Positions 50,740-63,213 of a DNA stretch of 64,000 bases are shown here, in pieces. The notes below the pieces were generated by a model, which did not search any database, was not told the DNA's origin, and saw nothing but the letters and a program-made list of their open reading frames with translations. Origin of the DNA: Hydra vulgaris (taxonomy: Eukaryota; Cnidaria; Hydrozoa; Anthoathecata; Hydridae). Position 1 is the stretch's first letter. The number at the start of each line of letters is the position of its first letter. The position numbers were made by a program, and so were the translations under genes. The stretch lies in contig NC_088920.1 of assembly GCF_038396675.1 (NCBI RefSeq), forward strand, positions 70,517,001 to 70,581,000. The letters run 5' to 3'.

Positions 50740-52155
50740 CTTTTGATTAGAGGGAGTGTTATAGCAGAAGAATGGATAGAAGCGTGCTTTTTGAATATAG
50801 CTTGAAAGGCAAAGTAGATATTGCACTTTTTACAGCTATCAGCTGTAGCATTCTATCAGCTAGGCTAGACTTAATTGACGGACAAAACGCATCATACGGC
50901 AAAATTGGAAATCCTTTGGCAGTACGAGGAAGAATGCTTTCAATGTTTGATGCGATGAGCATAAAGACGGATGATGGGAATAATTCTTTTGCTCCTTCTG
51001 AGACATCTACTGCTTTGAGCCCGTCTCTCGTTTGGTTGACAGGGACAGGTGGCGGAAGAAATCTTGCTCTAATTAGAGTAAAGTAAGTGCTTCTAATAAT
51101 CCGACAACAAGAACGATTTTCACATTTCATAATTTGAGTAAAAATTGACTTGTACGAAGATGATCGGCAATTCAACGTTGATCTTGTAATAAAAGGCTCC
51201 TTGACTCTAGCTCTGATTTGTCTGGATCAATATACTATGCAATGGTTAGATAACCGTCAATTTGTAGATCAGACCAAATATAAGCCAAAGCCTGACCAGC
51301 AAAACCAAAGTTTCATAGTCCTGCCTGATTTAAAATGATATGTTGGTTATTATAGGGTAAAAATTATATTAATATTTTTACAAATTAACTTTTTTCAATG
51401 TAATTACCTTGAGAATCAAGATGAGTTTCGTAATGTTTGTGCGGAAGAATCACTCCAGATAATTCTTTAGTTATAGGTGCCATTCGTCGCTCAGCTCTGT
51501 TGAATGCACTGCGGACTGGAGCGTTCGTCATGATGAGTTTGAGGAACTCTGGTAATAGAGTCGAATTCTTTGAAATTCAAGAGCCGCTGAAAGTCTAATC
51601 CATAAGCGAAGGCGGTCGAGGATGCGTGTTTTCCTGATCGAACAGCAATGTACGTAGGTCCAGAATAAGTAATAGCATCTATTTTTCCGAGACCATCTTT
51701 TTTGATCGTAATTCCAGCGTATACAGATGGTATAAGCTTGTGTTTAGCAGCCACGACCCAGTCGTGGTCCGGGAGAGTTATCCGGTACTCCAAATTCATC
51801 AACAGCGGAGCCTGTATTTTGACTGCTGTGTATCCAATTAGCACTCTAGCCTTGTTGTCTTGGCTAATAAAACACACTTCACCTGGCCCTAAAATAGAAC
51901 AAACTTCTTCCACATATTTTATAGTTGAACTGCAAAAGAGTAATAAAGAAAAATATTTGGATATAATTAACTTTTTTACAGGAAGAAAACGGGATTTATT
52001 TCGTAAATTTTATTCAAATCAAATCTTGAAATTAGTTGTTAACATTTCAAGGATATTTACAATAGTGCAAGTACTAATTAAGAGTAAAATTCTAACAAAT
52101 ACAATATTAACAAACATAGCTAAGCTATCATTACCCGAAGAACCTCTGACCGACG
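50740..52155 (-). pseudogene. transposase-like multicopy gene Y, C-terminal two-thirds
   Basis: Minus-strand blocks: VCFISQDNKARVLIGYTAV, LLMNLEYRITLPDHDWVVA, HKLIPSVYAGI, GPTYIAVRSGKHASSTAF, LLNFKEFDSI (51491-51913, one frame), then a gap, QIDGYLTIA and ADHLRTSQFLLKL (about 51120-51270), and CENRSCC, RFLPPPVPVNQTRDGLK, LPYDAFCPSIKSSLADRM (50840-51150). The FISQD motif looks like an RNase H-type catalytic aspartate. I recall the same block order in uncharacterised multicopy proteins of Hydra and aphids; I cannot name the family. Stops and frameshifts, and a missing or intronic segment at 51920-52130. The N-terminal third lies beyond Transib 2, at 55544-56250. Confidence 0.65.
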
Positions 52156-52193
52156 CACAGTGAGTCAAAATCCATAAAAAACGGCAAAAAACC
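52156..52193. promoter_or_regulatory. Transib 2 left end, RSS-like
   Basis: CACAGTG at 52156-52162, spacer 52163-52184 (22 bases), CAAAAAACC at 52185-52193, which matches the RSS nonamer ACAAAAACC at 7 of 9 positions. Confidence 0.88.
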
Positions 52194-52946
52194 CCCCATA
52201 AAAAAAGTATTGCTGGAAATTAATTAATTTAATTATAATGTTACCACTAAAAGTCAATATTCAACTTTTTTGTGAACAATTTTCAAGATTTCACCAATTT
52301 ATACGCCTTTTTCCGAGACTTATTTATTTTATTTTATTTATCGGAAAACTCGTTCAAAAAAATCTAGCTTTTGTGTCACTCTTTTAAGATTGACATGGGT
52401 AAAAGCAGTTCAAAATTTAATTTGAAGTCATATGTTTAAGATGTTTGGCAACTACTAACAACATTTTTGACAATAAATTTTGTTTTTAGTTTTTCATTAC
52501 TGAGATCTCAAAAATGTGTCAATTTTTTTAAATTAGTTTAATTATGAGTTTAGTTTAATAACTAAACGATTCCACAAGATTCCATTGTAGTTTTAATATT
52601 TTCCCATTAATAGGTATATATGAAAGCAGAAAAAATAAAAACCATTTGCCCAAACTTGCCCCAATTAAAATAAGACCTTTCAAATACTTCGGTTTTTTTG
52701 TGTTTTTTTTTTCGTTTTTAATTAAAACTTGCCGTATAAAGTAGCGAATATTAGTTCATTGCTTTCATTCATTACACAAATTATACATTTAGTTCCTATT
52801 AGTAAAAAAACTCATGCTCAAGCAGATGGTGCTAATTCTCAAGCCTCAAAAACCAATATATGCAACGTTTGATGGCATAATGCATGTTTTAAAATTAAAA
52901 CTTGTGTATAAAATAACTTAAAATAGTTCATTGCTTACATTCAACA

Positions 52947-55007
52947 TGAAAAGAATACATTTAGTTCCTATAATTCAAGAGTTAGGAATTAATCATGATA
53001 ACTTACTCGAGGCTCTTCTACGTGAGTTTTGTAGACTGGAGGGTCTATACTATGAAAGTATTGAAAAACCTGAAATGATAAATCTAAAGAAAACTCTAAT
53101 AATATTTAAATGTAAATTCCGATTAAAGTTGCGGAAGTATACAAGAACCTTCTCTAGGCTTTTAGAACACGAGCGAACTTGGTTGAACAAAGATATTACT
53201 GTTAACAAAAAAAATGTTGCATCAGGTTCAGGTAGAAAGTGCAAGAACTGGGAAGATTTAGGTGATAGAAGCAGAAGATCTAAGGTATTAATAAATAAAT
53301 TAAATTCAACCCAGTTAAAAAAATAGTTTACAAGCTTAAATATTAAATACTATCTTGTTTAAGGTTGCCAAATTGGCTAAACATCCTGCTGAAGCATTGG
53401 CATTAGCTTCAATAAAAAAGCCACTAGAGATCCTAGCAAAAAAGACTTCGTTGATCTTGTGAAAAGTGCTACAAACTCTGAGAAAGATAAAATCAAAAAG
53501 ATAAATTTTCCGATAAAAATGAAAACCGAAGATGCCTTGAGCTTAAAAATTCAGTGTGACCTTTCTGATGAACAGTATCAAATTATTAGAAATTCATCGA
53601 TAATACATAATGCAGATATTTATCCTTCACTTCATGAAATTAAGAATGAAAGACACAAATGTTATCCTGAGGGTTTAATTGTGACAGAAACATCTGCTTC
53701 AACTTCTCTACAGGGTATGTTTAATCATACTCTGACAAGGATATTAACTTTTACGGAATGCCAAGACTCTATTAGAATGTTTGCTGAAATTGGGGGGAGG
53801 TTTAAAGGTCTACTTCATTTTAAAGGTGGTTTTGATGGTGCCTCCAGTCAAAGTGTCTATAAACAAAAATACACTGATACAAATATTGGTGAAGCCCAAG
53901 TTAATGAACAAAGTTTTTTCCAGACAGCTGTTGTTCCACTTAAATTAACCATCATGAACAAAAATGTATGGTTAAATAAAAAGCCCTCTAGTACACATTA
54001 CTGTAGACCCCTCCATCTCCAATATCAAAAAGAAACGGAAGAATTGATAAGAAATGAATATGAACATTTAAAAGCAGAAATAAATAGACTAGTCAAGTTT
54101 GAAGTAAAGTTAGAAGTAGAGGAAGGCAAACTGGATACGACTATCACATTTAAGTTCAAACTAGATTTAACAATGTTTGATGGTAAAGTGGTTAATGCCC
54201 TCAGTAACACTCTGTCCTCGCAATCATGTAATGTTTGCGGAGCTAAGCCCAGTGAACTTAATAACCCAGCATATATCAGATCTAAACCAATCAATGAAAA
54301 AGCTTTATCTTTGGGTCTTTCTACTCTGAATTGCTGGCTCAGATGTTTTGAATATATTTTACATTTAGGATATAAATTAGACTTTAAAAAATACTTTGCC
54401 AAATCCCCTGCTGAAAAAGCATTAGTAAAAAGTAAAAAAACGAATATTCAACTGAGGTTTAGAGGAGAGCTAAGTCTTATAGTTGATATGCCCAAACAGA
54501 GTTTTGGCAACACTAACGATGGAAACACTGCCAAAAGAGCATTTGAAAATGCTGAAACTTTCGCTGATATAACGGGAGTGGCAGTAGATGTAATTATTAG
54601 ATTGAGGACAATCCTAATAGCAGTATGCTCCTGTTATGAGTTGAACTCTGAAAGTTTTGGCCAGTATTGCTATGCAACTACAGCTCTTATACTCAAAAAC
54701 TATTGCTGGTATGTGATTCCCCCAACTGTTCATAAACTCTTGGAACATGGTGCGCAGATATCTGAGGCATTAGAACTGCCAATTGGTTACTTCTCTGAAG
54801 AGTCATAAGAGGCTCTAAATAAAGAAATTCGCAAAGCTAGATTAAACCATAAAGCCATGATATCTAGAAAGAATGTTATGAAAAACCAGTACCAATACTT
54901 GTTGATTAGAAGTGATCCTGTAATATCAAACACTTGTTTTAAAAAATACAACGTTGAAAATGGAAAAACACTTACCCCTGAAGTTTTATCTTTGTTAATG
55001 CTGTAAT
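52947..55007 (+). pseudogene. Transib 2 transposase (RAG1-core relative), nearly intact
   Basis: The N-terminal part (52947-53326) starts MKRIHLVPIIQELGINHD and includes GRKCKNWEDLGDRSRRSK. The main frame (53459-54808, 449 codons) has FKGGFDGASSQSVYKQ (first Asp), STHYCRPLHLQYQKETEEL, LTMFDGKVVNAL followed by SQSCNVCGAKPSELNN (second Asp plus CxxC), LHLGYKLDFKK and NTNDGNTAKRAFENAE (Glu), then IPPTVHKLLEHG and LPIGYFSEES. After one TAA (54806-54808) the frame continues with NKEIRKARLNHKAM and YLLIRSDPVIS to about 55005. The two lesions are that stop and a stop/frameshift between 53327 and 53460. Motif order matches Transib transposases, whose DDE core is homologous to RAG1. No RAG2-like gene is present. 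Confidence 0.95.
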
Positions 55008-55499
55008 AATGAAATAAAGCCTTTTTATTAGTATTAGGTTTTTTTTTTTTGTTTTCTTGAAAGAAAAATTAGATAAGATAAATATTTATTTTGTTTTTAA
55101 TATATTTTAATATTATATAATATTAAAATATTTTTCGAACCAGTTTTTCTTTTTAATTAATAAATGTTTTGGTTTGAGGAATTTAATTTTTTTAAATTAA
55201 GTCAGTCATTGTGCGCGTAAAAGTCTCTAACGCGTATTCGCGTAAGTAGTACGAGCCTTAGGCACAAGAAATATTTAGATTAAAAAAAATGTGGTATTCT
55301 TTTATATGGAATTTTGGATTAAAGAATTCGATTTTTTTATTTTGGTTATATTTTACGCGCGTAAAAAACAGTTACACGCGTATGCGCGCGCCTTACGCGT
55401 CATAGGTACGCGTAAAAATTATTTTTAATGGAAAATTTAAATTTTTTGACCCAAAATACGATAATATTGATGTATCACATAATTATATATGATAGTTAT

Positions 55500-55538
55500 A
55501 TAATTTTTGCCGTTTTTTTACCTTTCTGACTCACTGTG
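55500..55538. promoter_or_regulatory. Transib 2 right end, RSS-like
   Basis: Reading leftward from 55538: CACAGTG, 22 bases, CAAAAATTA. Confidence 0.85.
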
Positions 55539-55543
55539 CGACG

Positions 55544-56250
55544 TCTTTCATCAGCGGACAAATCATGGAGAGTAATATCCATAATCGAAAAAAAAAGAAG
55601 AGGTTGATCTACTTCTAATGACGGCCGACCAGGCTTCTTTCTGATTTTTAGTTTTTCTTTGACTTCTGGATGCTCAAAGCAGATATCCTCCATTCTAGCT
55701 TTTTTCAGTTCTCTAGTTTTCTTCTGTTGAGCTTGATCATACTTTTTTTTGGCCAGTTCTTTACATAGATGAGCTAGTTTCTTCTTTTTCTTTTTCAAAT
55801 CATCCTCTTCAGCTTTAGTAATGAATCCACTTCTCTTTGTAGTCTTCAGTCCAGCAGTTTCACAAATTAAAGCTGCAATCTCAGAATTAAGTTGATCTTG
55901 AGCCACTGTTCTTGCATTTTTTTGATTTTTCGTCGTCAAAAAACTCAAAGTTAATGAACTTTGTTGATCATCAATAACAGATCGCTCATTGGTGGACTCA
56001 AAAACTGTGAGGAATTTTTGTCAAATTTAAGTGGAGTATACGTGGAGGCAGACTGTTTTGGAGTATTGGCCCAAAATGATAATTGCTTGCTCTTGAACTT
56101 CATTGCTTTTTCATTAAATAAATTGATTAAATACATTACTTTTGATTCAAGATCCTTATGCACCAGTTTCTCTTCTTTTAATGAATTCCATATACTATGA
56201 ACTTCTTTCTGGATATTAGCCTTTTTTTTTATCGGGATAAGCATTTCCAT
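55544..56250 (-). pseudogene. transposase-like gene Y, N-terminal third
   Basis: Two minus-strand frames (55951-56250 and 55544-55948) give a K/E-rich start, FWANTPKQSASTYTPLKFDK, a charged coiled-coil-like region, then KKPGRPSLEVDQPLLFFSIM and HDLSADERR, which continues into 52150 across Transib 2. A short break near 55949 separates the two frames. The GRPSLE...DQP block is shared with the uncharacterised multicopy family recalled for the other half. Confidence 0.65.
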
Positions 56251-56788
56251 ACGAGACCATCAATAAGTTAAGTAATGCGGTTTTATCCTTATTTTAATAT
56301 TGATTTATTAGTATTGTTTACATCACAATCAAAATAATGATTTTGCTCATCGTTAGCGCAAGCTTTTTAAAAGAGTTTCTTCAACCCGCTAGGGAGAAAT
56401 TACCGTTTCGAATTTTCAATAGATTTTATGTGTTTGCATTGCATCACGTTTTACAATCAACTAGAGAGCAATTAGAGTTTCGTATTTGAAGTAACGACAA
56501 TTTAATTTCAAAAAATGACAAATTTATGAGTTTACTTTTATGAGTTTACTTTGAACAACATTTTATAATCCGCTAGGGAGCGAATAACTATTGTGAATTT
56601 TATATAAAAAGAGTTAATATTTCTAACATAATTTGATTCGCAGTCAAATGGCAATATATTAATAAAACGATAGTAATTTTTATTTTACGTTAGTAGTTAT
56701 TTATTTAATGTCTTTGCGAAACTTATTATATTAACTTATAATATTATATTATATATAATTTAATAAAATATAATATCAAATTCCCCGC

Positions 56789-56865
<77 letters not shown>

Positions 56866-57024
56866 ATTATCCTAATTGCCTATTTCTAAGAAATGTATTA
56901 ATAAAACTGGTTGTGGTGGGGGGATGATTTTGCATATAAATTAAAGCTTGTTTTAAGGAGAATCAATCAGTGTGTTTCATAAGTTTTATTAGTGCGTTTT
57001 AAATTTAAAAGTCTTAAGTGGAGT
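56251..57024. other. AT-rich non-coding DNA with a (TA)n array at 56793-56862
   Basis: No gene seen. ATCCGCTAGGGAG-type words (AACCCGCTAGGGAGAAATTA, ATCCGCTAGGGAGCGAATAA, CAACTAGAGAGCAATTA) recur at about 56383, 56458 and 56567 with a spacing of 75-110 bp, a degenerate tandem repeat. Confidence 0.5.
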
Positions 57025-57797
57025 ATGGCTGTGTAAGATGCGATAATTTGCGCCTGTTTACTTTATGAGTTCAAACTTGGAAACAAATCTGCAGAAGCTT
57101 GTCGCAAGATATGCGCTGCTTTTGGGGAAGGTACCATTGCAGAACGGTCGGGTCAAAAGTGGATTAAAAATTTTCTTCTGGAAGTGAAAACGTTGAAGAT
57201 GAACCAAGATTTGGAAGACCATCCATCGTAAACAACGAGGATATCAAGCTGGCATTCGAGCAGGACTCCTGTCAAACATGTCAGGACCTTGCCTTAAGAT
57301 TTAATGTGAGTGATGAAACTATTCGATTACATTTGCACCAACTTGGAAGACGTTGGAAGTTGATAAAATGGGTACCTTATGAGTTGAGTGAAACAAACAT
57401 CTACAGCGCTTAACCATTTGTTCTTCATTGCTTTCCCGCCACAATTTAGTGCCATTTTTTGACCGGATGTTGACGTGCGACGAAAAATGGATTATGTACT
57501 GCAACAAAAAAAGAACATATCATTGGCTAGCCAGTAACGATCCAGTACCAATAACTCCTAAACCAAGCATTCACCAACAAAAGGTTCTACTGCGTGCATG
57601 GTGGACTACAGCAGGTATCGTTCACTATGAGTTGTTACCAAGTGGACAAATCATTACTGCTGAGAGCTTGTTTCACAATGGGAGAAAGTTATTCTTGCTG
57701 AAGGAGACTATTTCTCAGAATAAACTTTATTAAAATTGTTTTTATGTGTATTTATTTATGGGTCTGCAAAACCGCACGAACTTTTTTGATTGCCTGA
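57025..57797 (+). pseudogene. mariner element with internally deleted transposase
   Basis: Reads ACLLYEFKLGNKSAEACRKI and FGEGTIAERSGQKW (N-terminal helix-turn-helix), then NNEDIKLAIEQDS-like and FNVSDETIRLHLHQLG blocks in another frame, then FFDRMLTCDEKWIMYCNKK (first Asp), HWLASNDPVPITPKPSIHQ, WWTTAGIVHYELLPSG. The second and third catalytic aspartates are missing and the sequence goes directly to the 3' end. The right end has the mariner terminal word CGCACGAACTTTTTTGATTG, ending at TA 57798. The left terminal repeat is not recognised. Stops and frameshifts throughout. Confidence 0.85.
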
Positions 57798-57880
57798 TAT
57801 ATATTATATATATGTATATATATATATATGTATATATATGTATACATATGTATATATGTATATATGTATATATGTATATA

Positions 57881-57940
<60 letters not shown>
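57798..57940. repeat. (TA)n-rich array with TATG interruptions
   Basis: Lies between the right end of the mariner and the 3' end of a minus-strand PLE. Confidence 0.95.
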
Positions 57941-57941
<1 letters not shown>

Positions 57942-58578
57942 CAAACATCGCATTAGCAATAAATTTGTAAAAATTTTAATAAAAATCACAATATGTTTTA
58001 TTCTTGACATGTTTCGTAGTCTTACAACATTTTCAAAAGATTTAATTTACAATTTACTCTGGTAAATAAATTTAAAAACTGAAGTCAATACAGAGAAAAA
58101 TTAACGGACAAATAAACTTGTTACAAACCAATTAAAAATTATATTACAAATTATGAAAAAATAAACTTCCTAATATTAAAATATTAATAATAATAATAAT
58201 ATAGTAAGTTTAAATAGATAAATTTATAATATAATGAGATGTTTGTTTATTTAAAGAAGGATTTTCCCATTTAATATGAAGTGCTTCTTTTATTTTTAAT
58301 TTGTTAATGGAAGAGGCAGTATCTAAAATCTGAAAGCAATCATAGTTAGTTAATGTTTTACAATTAATGGATGAATTTAAATGTTTAAAATTATGCGATT
58401 GCTTGTCACTCGTAAGGTACTCATTTATCCGTGTTGTCAAATGTCTGGAGGTTTCTCCAATATAACTGGCGTTACAGCCAGCACAAGAAAATTTGTAGAC
58501 AACGTTAGATTTAAGCATCTTAGGAAGTGGATCTTTTATGCTTTTTATACGCCGTCTGAAGGTTGTCTGAGAAAACAC
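57941..58578 (-). pseudogene. Penelope-like element copy 3, 3' end: GIY-YIG endonuclease
   Basis: A 122-codon minus-strand frame (58210-58578) gives KDPLPKMLKSNVVYKFSCAG, CNASYIGETSRHLTTRI, and a C-terminal IKEALHIKWENPSLNKQ, the GIY-YIG endonuclease of PLEs (CAGC motif before SYIGET). The downstream non-coding 3' part ends in a GTTTCGTAGTCTTACAAC-like word and runs into (TA)n at 57940. Different PLE lineage from copies 1 and 2. Confidence 0.88.
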
Positions 58579-59100
58579 AAAATAATATAAAGACTCAGGA
58601 AGAATGAAAACATTGTTATAACAAGACCAGACAAAGGGAATGGTATAATTGTTCTAAATAAAGTTGACTATATAAATTCTCTTAATAATATTATAAGTGA
58701 TAAAACTAAATTTAAAGAATTAAAAGATGATCCAACTATAAAAAGAGAAGTATCTTTACAAGGGTATCTTAAAAAACTTAAATGTTCTGAAAAAGGCATT
58801 TACAATATAATTTATCCTGTTGGTTCACAAACAGCAAGAATTTATGCTCTACCTAAGATGCACAAACTTAGTTAGATTCTTCTCTACCATCTTTTCGACC
58901 AATTATTTCAACAATTGGCACATATAATTAAAAACTTGCTAAACATCTTTCCGATTTATTATCTCCATATTTACCAAAACATTATACCACTTTTGACTCA
59001 TTTTCATTCGTTGAAGATTTAAAACAAGTTGACGTAACTAACAAATTTATAGTTTCTTATGATGTTGAAAACTTATTTACTAACATTGCATTTGATGGGT
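58579..59100 (+). pseudogene. Penelope-like element copy 4, RT N-terminal part
   Basis: Plus-strand frame from about 58591: RLRKNENIVITRPDKGNGII, LNKVDYINSLNNIISDKTKF, then QTARIYALPKMHK (PRxYGLPKxHK-type block), RPIISTIG-like and SYDVENLF-like in shifted frames to about 59095. It is head-to-head with the copy 3 endonuclease, only about 12 bp apart. Truncated before the catalytic YxDD. Confidence 0.8.
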
Positions 59101-61433
59101 TTCCCATAAGGTTCCCAAAAGGTTTGAACTGATAATTAAAAAAAATCATAACAAAACTCGATGGTTGCCGTTTATAACTCGTATTGTGCGTGAAATAAAT
59201 TTAAAAGTTTTACTATTATGCATTATATTTTTTGTATGCATTATATTTACATTGTAATCAAAGAGAATATTTCTTTTTCAATACAATTTTTTCACTGTGA
59301 AACTCTATTAAAAAGATGTTGTTTTAAAATTTCATTTATTACCATTATGAAAGAACTTTTTTATAAAACTTTTAAAAATAAATTTTTAAAGTTCAACATA
59401 TATGTTTAACATATGTTCCAGTAACTATTAAACATAAAGTAACTATTCCATTGAGACACTGTTAAAATTTTTTAAAATGATGAAATATAAAGTTTTGTTT
59501 CTGCTAGTAATGGTAATAACTGCTTTGAGTTAAATCAAAACTTTGGTTTAGTCAGAAACATTTAAATAGACCAAACAGGCGAATGTTGTGATGAATAGGT
59601 TATATTTAGGAAATTTAAAGCTTTTAAACCATTTTTACAGATCCACTCTTTACCATTGATTTTTCTATATTTTATGCAAGCAAAATGACTGATGTTAGCA
59701 AAGTTTACCCACCGTGAGATATAAATATTAAGTGTTTACATATAAATGCAAAAAATGGCTTTATTGTTATGCATCTACCTCACTTTTTAATCATTGATAT
59801 TTTTTGACTTTGATTTAAAATTGTATGCTTGTAATATTACCAATAATATCATAATATACATAATATTATGTACAAGTTATTTTTTATTTATATATAAGTT
59901 ATTTATATATAATTATATTAGGTGCGTGAGTAAAAAATTTCAAATTGTTTGAATACTATAATGTTATATATCATTAGAAAGAGGATTATTACAGTATTTT
60001 AAAGGTGAAAAAATTATCAAAATCGAACAATTGTTTCAAAAGTTATGACGGTTTAAGTACAGATTTTTCTATATAAGGATTTGTAGAAGAAACTGTGGTC
60101 AATAAAAAAATAATGTTTTTCTTCACTTAAATTGTCATAACTTTGCTAATTCTTATCGAAATACAAATATCTTGGTGTCAAAAGATAGGTGTAAGAGTGG
60201 GCTACAATTTTATGCTAACCTCTAACCACCGGGTGTATCTGATGGACAGAAGGGGAACAAAACCACAACCTCGCCCGTATAAAACGCAATACATTTTTCA
60301 GAAAAAAAGTTTTTTTAAAGACATAAGCAATATAAATACACAAAAAAGTTGTTTTAAATTTATAGTAAACCACTAAAATATACAAGAGGTGTATGTTAGC
60401 AATAGAGGTGGGTGTGGTGGCGATGGTTTGATACACCCTAGGATCAAAAACGACTAGATTTTATAAATATTTATATCTTTACTAAAATGAATAAAATTAG
60501 TACACAATATAAAATTATGTTATACAATCTTAGGTATAAAAGTGGTTTTTCTATTACGGAAGGGGTGTATGCCCACCACTTACCCACAACCCACCTCTCC
60601 ACCCAACCTAAAAAAAAATTATTATTTTCAAAGTTTGAGCAATAAGTTTAAAAAATAAATTATGAAAATGGAAATATATTGTTAATAAATTAAAAAATAA
60701 ATTCATACCAGTCAACCACCAAATATCGGAGATGAATGTAAAATTCACAGTAGATATGTTTATGATGTTTTAGTACTATAATATCAAAAAATGTTTCAAT
60801 TCTTGAAATATCTGATTGAATATTTCAAGTACAGCAACAAAGAAGTAAAAAACATATTCTACTAGATTAAAAGATACATTAGTGGAGCATCCATGGTCTT
60901 AAGAGAGTGGAGTATAAGGGAGGGCGTATCCAAATATGTCATAAGAAAGGGGCATTCTAATGGCCCTTCCACTTCTAACCAAAAGTTATTATTTAATTGG
61001 ATATATATTACTAAAAAAGTTATACAACTACTATTGTGGGGCTATAAGTCAATTGGCTGTAAAAATCATGTCATCTTTCTAACCAAGTAAAGCAAAAATC
61101 TATAATAAAGTCTTTCATGTGATTATTACATTAACAGAAGTAAGGACCATACAGTATAGTTAACGAGCTAGCCATTTTGTTTGGTTAGCAAACAAAATTT
61201 CTATTTCAAATTAAATAATAAATAAAATGTTAAAAAATAAAATAAAGTATAACTATTTTAAAGATAATATGATATATTTTTGTCTTGGCTTTTAGTGAAT
61301 GATTAAAATGATTAATTTCAGAAATGAAACTATGTTTCAACCATTTTTAACGATAGACACCACATGAAGGTGGGCCAGAGCCGTCATTCAAAAAATTTGA
61401 CAAGTCACAACACTTGCTGTATTATTTAGGCAA
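59101..61433. other. AT-rich non-coding DNA with unassigned repeats
   Basis: No gene recognised. 60190-60620 has GC-richer blocks with GGTGTATGTTAGC, GGGGTGTATGCCCACCACT and similar words, possibly an unclassified repeat. A lone CCAGAGCCGTCATTC word at about 61376 resembles one end of the 36670-36891 MITE. Confidence 0.4.
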
Positions 61434-61640
<207 letters not shown>

Positions 61641-61770
61641 CATAGATACATTAATCATTCATATATAAATAAATGATGATGTAGGTTAAGTTTTATAAAA
61701 TGACTTTAATGTTTTTTTATTTTATTGTTATTTGATTAAACTGTTATTTTGTGAATAAGTAAAAATTTTA

Positions 61771-63213
61771 AATGAGAACTTATAAGAGAAAAACTGAAAA
61801 AGGACTTTATCCAACAGCAGTGGTAATAGAGGCAGCAAACCATGTTATTGATGGAAAAGAAATATCGATTAGAGCATCAGCAAAAAAGTATGGAATCCAC
61901 TACTCAACTCTTTTTCGTTACATAAATAAAGTAAAAAGAGTTTATATGTGAATGCCGCTACCTATTCCTAGTTATAAAAAGTCACGCCAAGTTTTCAATT
62001 TAGAACAAGAAAAAACTACTTGCTTCATATATATCAACAGCTTATGATATTTATTTTAGATTATCAGCTTATAAAGCACGAAAACTTGCATTTGAATGTT
62101 TTATAAAGTATAACACCAATTTTCCAAAATCTTTGTTAAAACTTTCAATGGCTGATCCTAACTGGATGAGAGGGTTTTTAAATCAACATTTAGGATTGTC
62201 TATCAGAACTCCAGAAGCAACAAGTCTTGCACAAGCAACTAGTTTTAATCGTGCTAATGTAGGTGTATTTTTTCAAAAATTATCAGATGTTTTAAATAGA
62301 AATCATTTTTTTGCATATAATATTTACAATGTTGATGAGGCTGATATCACCACTGTGAAAAAACCAAACAAGATAAGTGCTCGTTAAGGTATTAAGCAAG
62401 TTGGAGCGTTAACATCTCAAGAACGGGGGACACTAGTGACAATGGTGTTAGCTGTAAATGCATGTGGCAGTAGTGTGCCTCAATGTGTCTATTTCCGAGA
62501 AAAAATTTTTTTTATCCCTTTATTTGTGATGGACCAAATGAATGCATTGGTGCTTTGAATGGGTTAGGCTGGATGAATAAGGAGTACTCTGTTACTTACT
62601 TAAACCACTTTATTCGGCATGTCAAGCGCAAAAAAGAGAGCCCTGTGCTATTACTTTTAGACAACCATCTCATTTATCTGTTCAATTAATAACATTGTGT
62701 ATAAATATAATGGTATAGTTTTGCTTTCCTTCCCTCCTCATTGCACACATAAGTTGCAACCTAGATAGATCTGTATTCGGACCATACAAAAAATGTGTTG
62801 CTAATACAGAAGACTCATGGATGAAACAATGGTAACGAGTATATATGATTTGCAAAAATAGCCTCACAGCATTCTCTTACAAAATAAAACATAACATCTG
62901 GTTTTAGAGTGGCAGGAATATTCCCATATGATAAGGATATATTTTCAGATGCAGATTTTGCTCCATCATTTGTTACTGATCGTCCAGCAACTCAATCTAA
63001 AGCAGGTATTGATATTAGTGTATCAAATTCAATCTCAGATGCAATTCTATCTCCGGCATCATTAGAATTTTCCCCAGAGAACGTAAGACCTCTGCCAAAA
63101 GCAGAACCTAGGAAAAAAATACTCACTAGACCAAAGAGAAAGTATGCAGAAATTCTTACAGATACTCCAGTAAAACAGCGACTGATGGCTGAAAAAGAAG
63201 TTAGTTCTAAATA
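61771..63213 (+). pseudogene. second pogo-like DDE_1 transposase
   Basis: Starts MRTYKRKTEKGLYPTAVVIE with a psq-type helix-turn-helix ISIRASAKKYGIHYSTLFRY, then DPNWMRGFLNQHLGLSIRTP, ATSLAQATSFNRANVG, IYNVDEADITTV (first Asp region), GALTSQERGTLVTMVLAVNA, VLLLLDNHLIY (second Asp), FPPHCTHKLQP (just before the third) and a C-terminal VAGIFPYDKDIFSDADFAPS with a basic tail. At least four frameshifts or stops occur (near 61950, 62385, 62500, 62690, 62770). Related to, but not close to, the transposase at 5369-6742. Confidence 0.85.

Larger units (their letters stand above)
52156..55538 (+). mobile_element. Transib 2, 3.38 kb
   Basis: Ends CACAGTGAGTCA (52156 and, inverted, from 55538) with a perfect 5-bp duplication CGACG (52151-52155 and 55539-55543), matching the CGNCG preference of Transib. 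Both ends have CACAGTG, 22 bases, then CAAAAA. It is inserted in gene Y; removing it and one CGACG joins SADERR to RSEVLR in frame. No nested insertion inside. Confidence 0.96.
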
